Shown: piece after piece, positions 1 to 7,159 of the stretch
How the letters are laid out: every line of letters begins with the position of its first letter
How positions within the stretch are numbered: the first letter of the stretch is position 1
Source: Pseudomonas frederiksbergensis
GTDB taxonomy: Bacteria; Pseudomonadota; Gammaproteobacteria; Pseudomonadales; Pseudomonadaceae
DNA: 64,000 bases
Assembly: GCF_003732705.1 (NCBI RefSeq)
Contig: NZ_MOBR01000043.1
Span: forward strand, 1-64,000
Reading direction: 5' to 3'
Notes under the pieces: generated by a model
Databases searched by the model: none
What the model was told of the DNA's origin: nothing
Seen by the model: the letters and a program-made list of their open reading frames with translations, nothing else
Program-made: the position numbers and the translations under genes

Positions 1-36
1 TCCTACATCATGGTCCAAAAACATTGAGCCACAACA

Positions 37-53
37 GCCTCGCTCCTACAGGG
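37..53. repeat. Partial REP arm
   Basis: A lone half of the Pseudomonas REP motif (gcctcgctcctacaggg) lies at the window edge, downstream of the LOG gene. The partner arm may lie outside the window or be lost. Confidence 0.5.
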
Positions 54-66
54 ATTTGGGGTGGAG

Positions 67-660
67 TCAAGATACTGCAGGGCCGATCCATTTGTTAACG
101 CTGGGCGCTTGCCATTGCTCAAGCGCATCAATCAACGCCGCCGGCTCGGTATCAAAGATCAGCATCTCGCTGTGTTCGGTTTTCATGAAACCTTCCTTCA
201 CTGCATGCTCGAGCAGGCTGCGCACCGGGTTGAAAAAACCGCCGATGTTCAGGCAGCCGACGCCTTTGTGGTGTTCGCCGAGCTGAGTCAGTGTGGTGAC
301 TTCAAACAGCTCCTCAAAAGTCCCCAGACCACCCGGCAGGGCAATAAAGGCGTCCGCCCATTCACTCATTCGAGTCTTGCGGCTGCGCATGTCGGGCGTG
401 ATTTCATGCCGGGTCAATCCGCCATGCAGATGGCCGAGGTCGTGCAAATAGTGGGTGATGACGCCAACCACTTCACCGCCCTCGGCGAGCACGGCATCCG
501 CCACGATCCCCATCAAACCCTTGTCGGTGCCGCCATAAACCAGTTGCAAGCCGCGCCTGCCGATTTCCCTGCCCAGGGCGCGAGCGCCTTCGGCGTAGGC
601 GGGGTTGAAGCCAAAATTGGAGCCGGAGAAAACAGCAATGCTGCGCAGTAGAGAGGGCAT
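67..660 (-). CDS. LOG family protein (putative cytokinin riboside 5'-monophosphate phosphoribohydrolase)
   Basis: A 197-residue cytosolic Rossmann-type protein of the LOG/TIGR00730 family. Members release free cytokinin base from nucleoside monophosphates, or act as nucleotide-5'-monophosphate nucleosidases. The family signature PGGLGTFEE is present, as is the upstream SRKTRM segment that carries the conserved Arg. The N-terminus SIAVFSGSNFG is the expected first beta strand and loop. The ATG at 660 was chosen because it begins exactly at this family N-terminus; the frame is open further upstream, but that part is not family-like and overlaps the mocR gene. Length matches the family (about 190-200 residues). 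The natural substrate in Pseudomonas is not known. Confidence 0.88.
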   Translation of the reverse strand: MPSLLRSIAVFSGSNFGFNPAYAEGARALGREIGRRGLQLVYGGTDKGLMGIVADAVLAEGGEVVGVITHYLHDLGHLHGGLTRHEITPDMRSRKTRMSEWADAFIALPGGLGTFEELFEVTTLTQLGEHHKGVGCLNIGGFFNPVRSLLEHAVKEGFMKTEHSEMLIFDTEPAALIDALEQWQAPSVNKWIGPAVS

Positions 661-757
661 CGGAAGCGGTCCGGTTGAGAGCGAGCGCACCATCCTGCGG
701 CCTGTTGGATCAGCGTAACAGCGCCAAGAATCGAGTGTTTGCGTAGGCCATGAATCG

Positions 758-2167
758 CTACAGCAATTCCAGAATGCGTTGGCCGAGGCGTTCGGCGGTG
801 GCCTGGGAATCGATGTTGGCGAACCCGAGCAACAGCGCCGAATCGGTCTGGCCATGAATGCTGAAATCGCTCAAGGCTTCGGCGTAAATGCCTGCCTGCT
901 GAAGGCGCTCGACCAGCGCTCGATCGGATTGTTGATCCGCCAGCCGCAAGATCAAATGCATGCCGCCGGGCTGCGCATCAATGCGAATGCGCTCGCCCAG
1001 AACAGCCTTCAACCCGCGCGCAGTCGCCTCCCGACGTTCACCGTAGAGTTTGCGCATCCGCTGGATATGCCGGGCGAAATGGCCTTCGGTGAGAAACGTG
1101 GCGACGATGGCCTGGGTCAGTTCCGGGCTACCGCCGAGGAATGTCTGGCCGACGTATTCGAAGCGTTCGACCTGCGCTGGCGGCACCACCAGATACGAGA
1201 GGCGGATCCCTGGAAACAGCACCTTGCTGAACGTGCCGGCGTAGAGCACCCGACCGTCGCGATCCAGGCTTTTGAGCGCGGGCAATGGACGACTGACGTA
1301 GCGGTACTCGCCGTCATAGTCGTCCTCGACAATCCAGGCTTGCTCCCGGCTGGCCCACGCCAGCAACTCCAACCGGCGCGGCAGCGACAGCGACACACAC
1401 AGCGGACTTTGATGCGCCGGCGTGACCACCGCCGCACGGGCGCCCATCGAATGATTCACGGCTTGCGTCACCTGCATGCCATCCTGATCGACCGGCACCG
1501 GCACCGTTTCAATCTGCAGATGCGCCAGCAATTGTCGGGTCGGTAGATAGCCCGGGTCTTCAACCAGCACGCGGTCACCCGGTTTGAGCAATGCGTAGGC
1601 GATCAGCGCCAGGCTGTTGCGGTAACCCGAGGTGATGAACACCTGAGAGGGCGCGCAGGTAATGCCACGGGCGACTTGCAGGTAAGTGGCAATCGCGATG
1701 CGCAACGATTCCAGTCCATACACCGACGGGTTGGCCATGTCCGCCACCCGCGTGGCGCGAACGCACCGGGCGCCGATTTGCGCCCAGATTTTTCGTGGAA
1801 AGGCGTCCAGCGCCGGCAACGCCATTTGGAACGGCAGGATGGGGGCCTTGTGCCGGATCGAGGTGTTTTCGAGGGTTCGTTCAGTGGCAGAGGAGGGCGC
1901 CCGCACATTGATCCCCGGCGCCACCACCGTCCCGGCCTGGCCGCGCGCCTGAATGTAGCCCTCGGCGGTCAGCAATGAATACGCGGTATCGATGGTGCCA
2001 CGGGCCAGGCCAAGTTCTTTCGCCAGCGCCCGAGCGGCCGGAATCCGTTCGCCCGGTGTGAGCGCGCCATCGGTAATCGCCCCCCGAAATCGCCAATAGA
2101 TTTGCCGGTAGATCGGTTCATTGGACGTCGGGTCCAGGGGCGAAAATGGTTTGCCAGGAGTAGTCAT
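758..2167 (-). CDS. MocR/PdxR-type GntR regulator with aminotransferase-like domain
   Basis: A 469-residue transcription factor. The N-terminal winged helix (about residues 10-80, including PIYRQIYWRFRGAITDGAL) is GntR-type. The remainder is a fold-type I aminotransferase domain with the PLP-lysine region GTFSKVLFPGIRLSYLV and the upstream EDDYDGEYRY. MocR proteins use PLP or a PLP adduct as effector and bind direct repeats. The gene follows azoR with a 4-base ATGA overlap, so the two are translationally coupled. The CCATGA-rich region upstream of azoR (2827-2935) is the obvious candidate target, implying autoregulation and control of the divergent AhpD-like and SMR genes. Confidence 0.9.
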   Translation of the reverse strand: MTTPGKPFSPLDPTSNEPIYRQIYWRFRGAITDGALTPGERIPAARALAKELGLARGTIDTAYSLLTAEGYIQARGQAGTVVAPGINVRAPSSATERTLENTSIRHKAPILPFQMALPALDAFPRKIWAQIGARCVRATRVADMANPSVYGLESLRIAIATYLQVARGITCAPSQVFITSGYRNSLALIAYALLKPGDRVLVEDPGYLPTRQLLAHLQIETVPVPVDQDGMQVTQAVNHSMGARAAVVTPAHQSPLCVSLSLPRRLELLAWASREQAWIVEDDYDGEYRYVSRPLPALKSLDRDGRVLYAGTFSKVLFPGIRLSYLVVPPAQVERFEYVGQTFLGGSPELTQAIVATFLTEGHFARHIQRMRKLYGERREATARGLKAVLGERIRIDAQPGGMHLILRLADQQSDRALVERLQQAGIYAEALSDFSIHGQTDSALLLGFANIDSQATAERLGQRILELL

Positions 2168-2778
2168 TGCGCCTCGTGATGTTGGAAGTGCGCGAGCAGC
2201 GCCTGATCTGTTCTGGATCGCGCTTCAGCGATAGCGTCCGGGCCGAGAGCGGTGCCTTCAACCGTGAAGAAATTTAGATCATGCAGGCCGATCATGTTTA
2301 GCACGGCTTTCAGGTACGGCGTCAAAAAGTCCGGCTGACGCGCGCGCTCCCCGGAAAATCGCCCGCCTGAAGCAATGGCCACAAACACCGGACGATCGCG
2401 CAACATCGGTGTTTTCCCTTGGGCACCGACATTAAACGTCCGGCGCACCCGAGCGACGTGATCGATCCACACCTTCAATGCCGAGGGCACGGTGAAGTTG
2501 TGCATCGGCGTACTGATGACCAGCACATCCGCGCTTTCCAATTCATTAATCAACGCTTCGGACTGGATAAAAGAACCATCCTGCGCAATGTCTTCAAGCG
2601 ATTGCTGAGAGATCGCGTAGTTCTCATCCACATGGGCGATACCGCCGGCGCCCAACACCCGGTTTGTTATGACGGCTGTCGGATGGCTTTTCAGTAAGTG
2701 GCCCATCACTGATTGAGAGAGACGATAGCTCTCGGACGCTTGCCCGCGCGGGCTGCAACTGACGTGCAGGATGTTCAT
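2164..2778 (-). CDS. azoR: FMN-dependent NADH-azoreductase
   Basis: A 204-residue flavodoxin-fold protein of the AzoR/acyl-carrier-protein phosphodiesterase family, which reduces azo compounds and quinones with NADH using FMN. Visible features are the N-terminal strand and phosphate loop NILHVSCSPRGQASES, the TPMHNFTVPSALKVWIDHVAR segment that packs on the flavin, and FVAIASGGRFS. Length is typical (about 200). It is first in a two-gene unit with the MocR regulator and is divergent from the AhpD-like gene, so it is probably induced through the shared operator region. Which of the several pseudomonad azoR paralogues it is cannot be told. Confidence 0.9.
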   Translation of the reverse strand: MNILHVSCSPRGQASESYRLSQSVMGHLLKSHPTAVITNRVLGAGGIAHVDENYAISQQSLEDIAQDGSFIQSEALINELESADVLVISTPMHNFTVPSALKVWIDHVARVRRTFNVGAQGKTPMLRDRPVFVAIASGGRFSGERARQPDFLTPYLKAVLNMIGLHDLNFFTVEGTALGPDAIAEARSRTDQALLAHFQHHEAQ

Positions 2779-2826
2779 GGTTTTTGCCCTTTCAGATGAT
2801 CGATAGAGGCCCCCATGCTACGAACC

Positions 2827-2935
2827 CCATGACCTAGCCAAAAGATCCATGAATCACCTTTGTGACTGGTCCATGATCACGCGTTCATGGCCCATGACAA
2901 TAGACAGATCATGGACCTTCAAGGCTAGTCCATGA
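2827..2935. promoter_or_regulatory. Divergent operator region with seven CCATGA half-sites
   Basis: Five CCATGA copies on the + strand start at 2827, 2847, 2871, 2892 and 2930; two inverted copies (TCATGG) start at 2885 and 2910. The copies at 2885 and 2892 form a perfect palindrome around one central base. The direct copies at 2827, 2847 and 2871 are spaced 20 and 24 bases. Direct repeats about two helical turns apart are the usual target of MocR/PdxR regulators, and such a regulator is encoded by the adjacent operon. Assignment to that regulator is inference. Confidence 0.75.
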
Positions 2936-2980
2936 CGCACCAAGATGGAGTCCTCCCAATCAGCCAACAGAGGATTCATC

Positions 2981-3436
2981 ATGACCAATCGCATCGACTA
3001 CGCCAGCGCTTCGCCCGACGGTTACAAGGCATTCGGCGGCGTCTACGTCACCGTGCAAAAGTCCGGTTTGCCCCACGAACTGATCGATCTGGTGTACCTG
3101 CGAGTCTCGCAACTCAACGGCTGCGCTTACTGCATCGATATGCACTCGCGGGACCTGATCAAGCTCGGCGTCAGTGTGGAAAAACTGGTGCTAGTGCCGG
3201 TATGGCGCGATGCCGGTGCAGTGTTCAGCACCCGCGAACGCATCGCTCTGGCCTGGGCCGAAACCGTCACGAAAGTGGCCGAAACCGGCGTGCCAGACGC
3301 GGACTATCAAGCCACCACTGCCGAGTTCAATGACAAAGAACTGGCTGACCTGACTTACGCCATCGGCTTGATGAACGCGTTTAACCGATTCGGCGTGACG
3401 TTCCGCTCGATCCCCGCAGCGGCCAACAAGGCCTGA
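2981..3436 (+). CDS. Carboxymuconolactone decarboxylase / AhpD-like alkylhydroperoxidase
   Basis: A 151-residue protein of the CMD/AhpD family with the redox motif CAYCIDMHS (CxxC plus conserved His), typical of alkylhydroperoxidase-like proteins. Such proteins are probably cytosolic peroxidases dependent on a thiol reductant. The ATG at 2981 has AGAGGA six bases upstream, which makes it a better start than the in-frame ATG at 2945. The gene is divergent from azoR-mocR and 62 bases upstream of an SMR pump, suggesting a small stress-response unit for electrophiles or quinones under MocR control. Confidence 0.88.
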   Translation: MTNRIDYASASPDGYKAFGGVYVTVQKSGLPHELIDLVYLRVSQLNGCAYCIDMHSRDLIKLGVSVEKLVLVPVWRDAGAVFSTRERIALAWAETVTKVAETGVPDADYQATTAEFNDKELADLTYAIGLMNAFNRFGVTFRSIPAAANKA

Positions 3437-3498
3437 ACCCTTTAAGCGAGCGCCGCGTTGGCGCTCGCTTCACCCACTTAACGGAAGGAACAGTCACC

Positions 3499-3819
3499 AT
3501 GGCATGGGTATTACTAGGCCTCGCCGGCATCCTCGAAATCGCCTTCGCCTTCGCAATGAAAGGCTCTGAAGGTTTCACCCGATTGACCCCCGGACTGATC
3601 GCCGCCGCTACCGGCGTGTCGAGCGTTTATATCCTTTCCCTGGCACTTCGTTCACTGCCGGTCGGCACGGCTTATGCGGTGTGGACCGGTATCGGCGCGG
3701 CGGGCACGGCGATTCTGGGGATGGCGATATTGGGGGATTCCACCACGCCGCTGCGGATTCTTTGCATCGCGCTGATCCTGGGTGGCGTTATCGGGTTGAA
3801 GTTGGTGTCGGCGAACTGA
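3499..3819 (+). CDS. Small multidrug resistance (SMR) transporter, SugE/Gdx-like
   Basis: A 106-residue inner-membrane protein with four predicted transmembrane helices. The essential membrane-embedded Glu is in helix 1 (LAGILEIAFAFAMK). The segment LPVGTAYAVWTGIGAAG is characteristic of SMR proteins and close to the SugE/Gdx (guanidinium or quaternary ammonium exporter) branch. SMR proteins act as dual-topology dimers driven by the proton gradient. A clear SD, GGAAGGAA, lies just upstream. It probably belongs to the same transcript as the AhpD-like gene. Substrate is not determined: no guanidine riboswitch was recognised, which argues weakly against a dedicated guanidinium exporter. Confidence 0.85.
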   Translation: MAWVLLGLAGILEIAFAFAMKGSEGFTRLTPGLIAAATGVSSVYILSLALRSLPVGTAYAVWTGIGAAGTAILGMAILGDSTTPLRILCIALILGGVIGLKLVSAN

Positions 3820-3825
3820 TCGGGT

Positions 3826-4755
3826 TCAAATGTTCTGATCATCGATCGGAGTTCCATTCAACCATTCCTGATTCATCGTCTCGGCATCCCCCAAATAATC
3901 GAGCAACCAGGCCATGGCCGGTGAGTGCTTGTTTTGATTCCACGCCACGCACGACGGGCTGGCGGCGAAGGGGCGTTGCAGGTTGAGGGCGATCAGTTCG
4001 CCTTGCTCGATCAGTGGGATCACCAAGTGCGCCGGCGCCATGCCCACGCACAAACCTTCGCGCAGACAATCCAAAGCCGAGGCCCAGTTCGGCACCACCA
4101 GTCGCCGCTGATTATCCAGCGACCAGGTGTCGCGTTTGGGCAGGTGGCGTGAGGTGTCGTTCATGCACAGCGCGGGGTAGGGGCGCAGTTGATCGTCGTC
4201 CAATGGCCCGTTCAATGCGGCCAGCGGATGCCCGGCGCTGGCCACGCACAACCAGTTCAACAGGCCCATGTCGCGAAAACTGTAGTGACTGGCCACCGGC
4301 ACCGCGCTGGTGGCGCCGATCACAATGTCGGTGCGCTCATCGGCGAGGGCGTCCCACACACCGTTAAACACCTCGTAGCCGAGCAGCAATTCGACGTCGG
4401 GAAACTGTTTATAAAAATCCAGCACCAATTGCCGGCAGCGTTCCTGTTTGACGATGGCATCCACGGCCACTTTCAACTGACCGCTCCAGCCGTTGGCCAC
4501 TTGCTGACACAAGCGCCGGGTGTCGAGCATGCTTTTCATCACCCCGCGCGCCTGCTCGATAAACAGCTTGCCCGCCGGTGTCAGCTCGACATCGCGATGC
4601 CGCCGTACAAACAACGGCACCGCCAGCCATTGTTCCAATTGGCGCACGGTGTAACTGACCGCCGACGGCACACGGTGCAACTCCTGCGCGGCGGCGCTGA
4701 AACTGCCATGCCGGGCCACGGCATCCACCACATCCAGGGAATATTCAGACCACAT
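3826..4755 (-). CDS. punR: LysR-type regulator PunR (YdhB)
   Basis: A 309-residue LysR-type regulator. Its N-terminus (MWSEYSLDVVDAVARHGSF, then HRVPSAVSYTVRQLEQWLAV) closely resembles the E. coli PunR/YdhB sequence as remembered, and the C-terminal WLLDYLGDAE region also fits. PunR activates the divergent punC in response to purine nucleosides such as adenosine. Here too the divergent neighbour is a PunC-like transporter, 123 bases away. The 3' end converges on the SMR gene with only 6 bases between the stops. Confidence 0.88.
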   Translation of the reverse strand: MWSEYSLDVVDAVARHGSFSAAAQELHRVPSAVSYTVRQLEQWLAVPLFVRRHRDVELTPAGKLFIEQARGVMKSMLDTRRLCQQVANGWSGQLKVAVDAIVKQERCRQLVLDFYKQFPDVELLLGYEVFNGVWDALADERTDIVIGATSAVPVASHYSFRDMGLLNWLCVASAGHPLAALNGPLDDDQLRPYPALCMNDTSRHLPKRDTWSLDNQRRLVVPNWASALDCLREGLCVGMAPAHLVIPLIEQGELIALNLQRPFAASPSCVAWNQNKHSPAMAWLLDYLGDAETMNQEWLNGTPIDDQNI

Positions 4756-4878
4756 TCAGTTGCCTTCAAAAATATTGATAGGAGCGTCCAATTATTATCG
4801 CTTCACAAGAAAAGCTCACCACCCATAATGGCACGCTGCTAACAAATTATTTGATTTGAAGATTCAGTTAGGGCGTTG

Positions 4879-6078
4879 ATGAAAAACTCGTTTGGCTTCA
4901 CCTGTTATTTGATTGGGCTGAGCGTGCTCGGCTACCTCGGCATGGACATGTACCTACCGGCGTTCGGCGTTATCGGCGGCGATCTGCACTTGTCCGCCGG
5001 AGCGGTCGGCGCGAGCCTGAGCATCTTCCTCGCCGGTTTCGCCGTCGGCCAATTGTTGTGGGGCCCGTTGTCGGACCGCATCGGCCGCAAACCCGTGTTA
5101 TTGATGGGCTTAAGCCTGTTTGCGCTGGGCTGCCTCGGAATGTTCTGGGTCGAAACCGACGTGCAACTGTGGGCGCTGCGCTTTATCCAGGCCGTCGGCG
5201 TGTGTTCGGCAGCGGTCAGTTGGCAAGCGCTGGTGATCGACCGCTACCCGCCAGAGCAAGCCAATCGCCTGTTCGCCGGGATCATCCCGCTCATGTCCCT
5301 GTCACCTGCACTCGCGCCACTGCTGGGTGCGCTGCTGCTGAATCACTTAGGCTGGTTGTCGATTTTTGCTGTGCTGCTCGGCGTCAGCGTGCTTTTGCTG
5401 GTGCCCACCATGCTGCTCAAAACCACACCGAAACGCCTGACTGCCAACGGCGAACGCTCCCGCATCAGTTTCGGAAAACTCCTCAAATCCCCGGCCTTCA
5501 GCGGCAACGTGTTGATCTACGCCGCCTGCTCAGCCGCGTTCTTCGCCTGGCTGACCGCCTCACCGTTCATCCTCGGCGGCATGGGCTACAGCCCCGGCGA
5601 CATAGGCCTTAGCTACGCATTGCCCACCCTTGGATTCCTCATCGGCGGCTTCAGTTGCCGCAGTTTGCTGCAACGCCTCAGCGGCCAACGCATGCTGCCG
5701 TGGCTGATCCTCGCGTATTGCCTGAGCATGGTGGCGCTGTACCTGGTGGCGACATTCACCACGCCGACCCTGACCACGCTGCTGATCCCGTTCTGCCTGA
5801 TGGGCCTGGTCAACGGCGCCAGTTTCCCGATCATCATTACGAATGCTCTGATGCCATTCCCGGAAAATTCCGGCAAAGCCGCGGCACTGCAGAACGCGTT
5901 GCAGCTGGGGGCGTGCTTTGGCGCGAGTTTGTTGGTCTCGACGTGGATTGAGCAGCCGTTGCAGATAGCAGTGGTGGTGATGCTCGGGACGGTGCCGGTG
6001 GCGGTGTTGGGGTATTGGATGCAGGGGCGCAAGAGCGCGGAAGTGGAGCGGTTCGGGCGGGTAGAGATAGATCGGTAA
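4879..6078 (+). CDS. punC: Purine nucleoside MFS transporter PunC (YdhC)
   Basis: A 399-residue 12-helix major facilitator protein of the DHA1/Bcr-type group. It carries the helix 2-3 loop motif GPLSDRIGRKPVLLMGLSLF, and stretches such as LSVLGYLGMDMYLPAFG and NVLIYAACSAAFFAWLTASP are near-identical to remembered E. coli PunC (YdhC). PunC imports purine nucleosides across the inner membrane. The ATG at 4879 directly follows an in-frame TTG at 4876 that is a less likely start. Divergence from punR supports the assignment. Confidence 0.88.
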   Translation: MKNSFGFTCYLIGLSVLGYLGMDMYLPAFGVIGGDLHLSAGAVGASLSIFLAGFAVGQLLWGPLSDRIGRKPVLLMGLSLFALGCLGMFWVETDVQLWALRFIQAVGVCSAAVSWQALVIDRYPPEQANRLFAGIIPLMSLSPALAPLLGALLLNHLGWLSIFAVLLGVSVLLLVPTMLLKTTPKRLTANGERSRISFGKLLKSPAFSGNVLIYAACSAAFFAWLTASPFILGGMGYSPGDIGLSYALPTLGFLIGGFSCRSLLQRLSGQRMLPWLILAYCLSMVALYLVATFTTPTLTTLLIPFCLMGLVNGASFPIIITNALMPFPENSGKAAALQNALQLGACFGASLLVSTWIEQPLQIAVVVMLGTVPVAVLGYWMQGRKSAEVERFGRVEIDR

Positions 6079-6259
6079 CCCCGATCTACTTGTTGTCGCG
6101 ACCCCCGGAGCTGCCGAAGGCTGCGATCTTTTGATCTTTATAGGCCAGCCGTTTATTTCAAAAAGACCTATAAAACTGTCATTTATTACAGTAGCTCCCA
6201 ATGATTGCCGGACCTAACCTAGGCCGGGAATCACTGCCATAAATCGAATGGAGTTCACT

Positions 6260-6523
6260 ATGGAAACCAAATCAGAAAACCAGGGTTTTCCTGCTCTACC
6301 TAAACTGTTCTCAAAAATCATGCTTCTTTCAGCACTGGTCCTCCCATTAGCAAGTCAGGCAGCGGACGACACTTACAACTGTAATTTGGTGGGGGTGCCC
6401 GGGACTACGACTCAGACCGTTCAAGCCTCATCCGTTGATGCGGCCAAGAAAAGTTTTAAAAGCCAATTGGAAAATGCGAGACAGAACTACCCTAATGCGA
6501 CCTTACAGTGTGTGAAACAGTAA
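6260..6523 (+). CDS. Small exported protein of unknown function
   Basis: An 87-residue protein. A positively charged stretch is followed by a hydrophobic segment (IMLLSALVLPLASQAA) and a likely signal-peptidase site after SQA. The mature part has two cysteines (near the start and in the last six residues: YNCNLV and LQCVKQ) that could form a disulphide. GGAG lies six bases before the ATG at 6260, so this was preferred to the ATG at 6248. A strong terminator follows. No family recognised; probably periplasmic. Confidence 0.7.
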   Translation: METKSENQGFPALPKLFSKIMLLSALVLPLASQAADDTYNCNLVGVPGTTTQTVQASSVDAAKKSFKSQLENARQNYPNATLQCVKQ

Positions 6524-6558
6524 ATTGCAAAAAAGGGGAGTAATTTATTTAAGGCACG

Positions 6559-6589
6559 AAAAAGCCCGGCTGATTAGGCCGGGCTTTTT
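6559..6589. terminator. Bidirectional intrinsic terminator
   Basis: Stem AAAAAGCCCGGC / GCCGGGCTTTTT with a 7-base loop. A-run before and T-run after allow termination of both the small exported gene (+) and the repeat-protein gene (-). A close copy lies at 13980-14011. Confidence 0.9.
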
Positions 6590-6616
6590 GTTGGGAACCG
6601 CTTTAGAGGCATTCAT

Positions 6617-6937
6617 TCATGCGGTGCGGTTTTCGATCAGGCGGTCGGAACCACCTTCAGCGACGCGGCTTTCAATCAAACGATCAGAGCCACCTTCAGC
6701 GACGCGTTTTTCGATCAGGCGATCCGAGCCGCCTTCAGCGACGCGGTTTTCGATCAGGCGATCGGAGCCACCTTCAGCGACGCGTTTCTCGATCAGGCGA
6801 TCGGAGCCACCTTCAGCTACACGGCTTTCAATCAGACGATCCGAGCCGCCTTCAGCGACCATGGTGTGAGAAGAAGCGGCGAAAGCGTTAACTGCAAAAA
6901 CCGAGAAAGCGATGCTGAGAAGGACTTGGCGTTTCAT
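6617..6937 (-). CDS. Exported 13-residue repeat protein (AEGGSDRL repeats), copy 1
   Basis: A 106-residue protein. A signal peptide (MKRQVLLSIAFSVFAVNAFA) is followed by a short linker and six near-perfect tandem copies of the 13-residue unit VAEGGSDRLIExR, where x is S, K or N. The mature protein is therefore almost pure repeat: acidic and basic residues alternate and there is no cysteine or aromatic residue. It is probably periplasmic or secreted. I recall similar Pseudomonas proteins carrying uninformative names such as 'phage infection protein', but no function is established. A longer paralogue (nine repeats) lies at 14039-14476. Confidence 0.8.
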   Translation of the reverse strand: MKRQVLLSIAFSVFAVNAFAASSHTMVAEGGSDRLIESRVAEGGSDRLIEKRVAEGGSDRLIENRVAEGGSDRLIEKRVAEGGSDRLIESRVAEGGSDRLIENRTA

Positions 6938-7072
6938 GATGGTGTGCTCCGGGGGAGTTATTGGTTGGTATGGACGCGATGTTACGCCCCGGATTTTTTA
7001 AGAGAACTTCATTGATGTGATGGTGACTATCGACGTCGACAATGGTTGAGCGAAGTACCCCATCCTTGAGTG

Positions 7073-7159
7073 ATGGCCTCTGGCTACGCGTTGCTAGATC
7101 AGCCCCGCAGTGGCACCCTCGACGCCCGTCGCACCAAGGAGCAGGTGATCAAGGAATGA
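7073..7159 (+). other. Short open frame ending in an ATGA overlap with the Tle1 start
   Basis: The frame encodes 28 residues (ending TLDARRTKEQVIKE) and its stop overlaps the tle1 ATG. It starts just after the left direct repeat ends. It may be the C-terminal scar of a gene that once preceded tle1 and was translationally coupled to it, for example a VgrG or adaptor gene. That identity is speculation. Confidence 0.35.

Larger units (their letters stand above)
6544..7049. repeat. Left copy of a ~0.5-0.6 kb imperfect direct repeat
   Basis: From TTTATTT..AGGCAC at 6544 through the terminator, the repeat-protein gene and its upstream region to CAATGGTTGA at 7040-7049, this segment matches 13966-14588 in the same orientation. 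The copies differ mainly in the number of 39-bp coding repeats. They bracket the effector/immunity array exactly. Confidence 0.85.

Noticed and set aside
3499..3819. Guanidine riboswitch upstream of the SMR gene
   Set aside because: The upstream 62 bases are too short and hold no recognisable riboswitch motif; the small hairpin (gcgagcgccgcg / cgctcgc) looks more like a local attenuator.
6617..6891. Regularly spaced ~39-base repeats that could suggest a CRISPR array (also at 14041-14400)
   Set aside because: The repeats are contiguous, in frame and encode a 13-residue unit after a signal peptide; there are no variable spacers and no cas genes.
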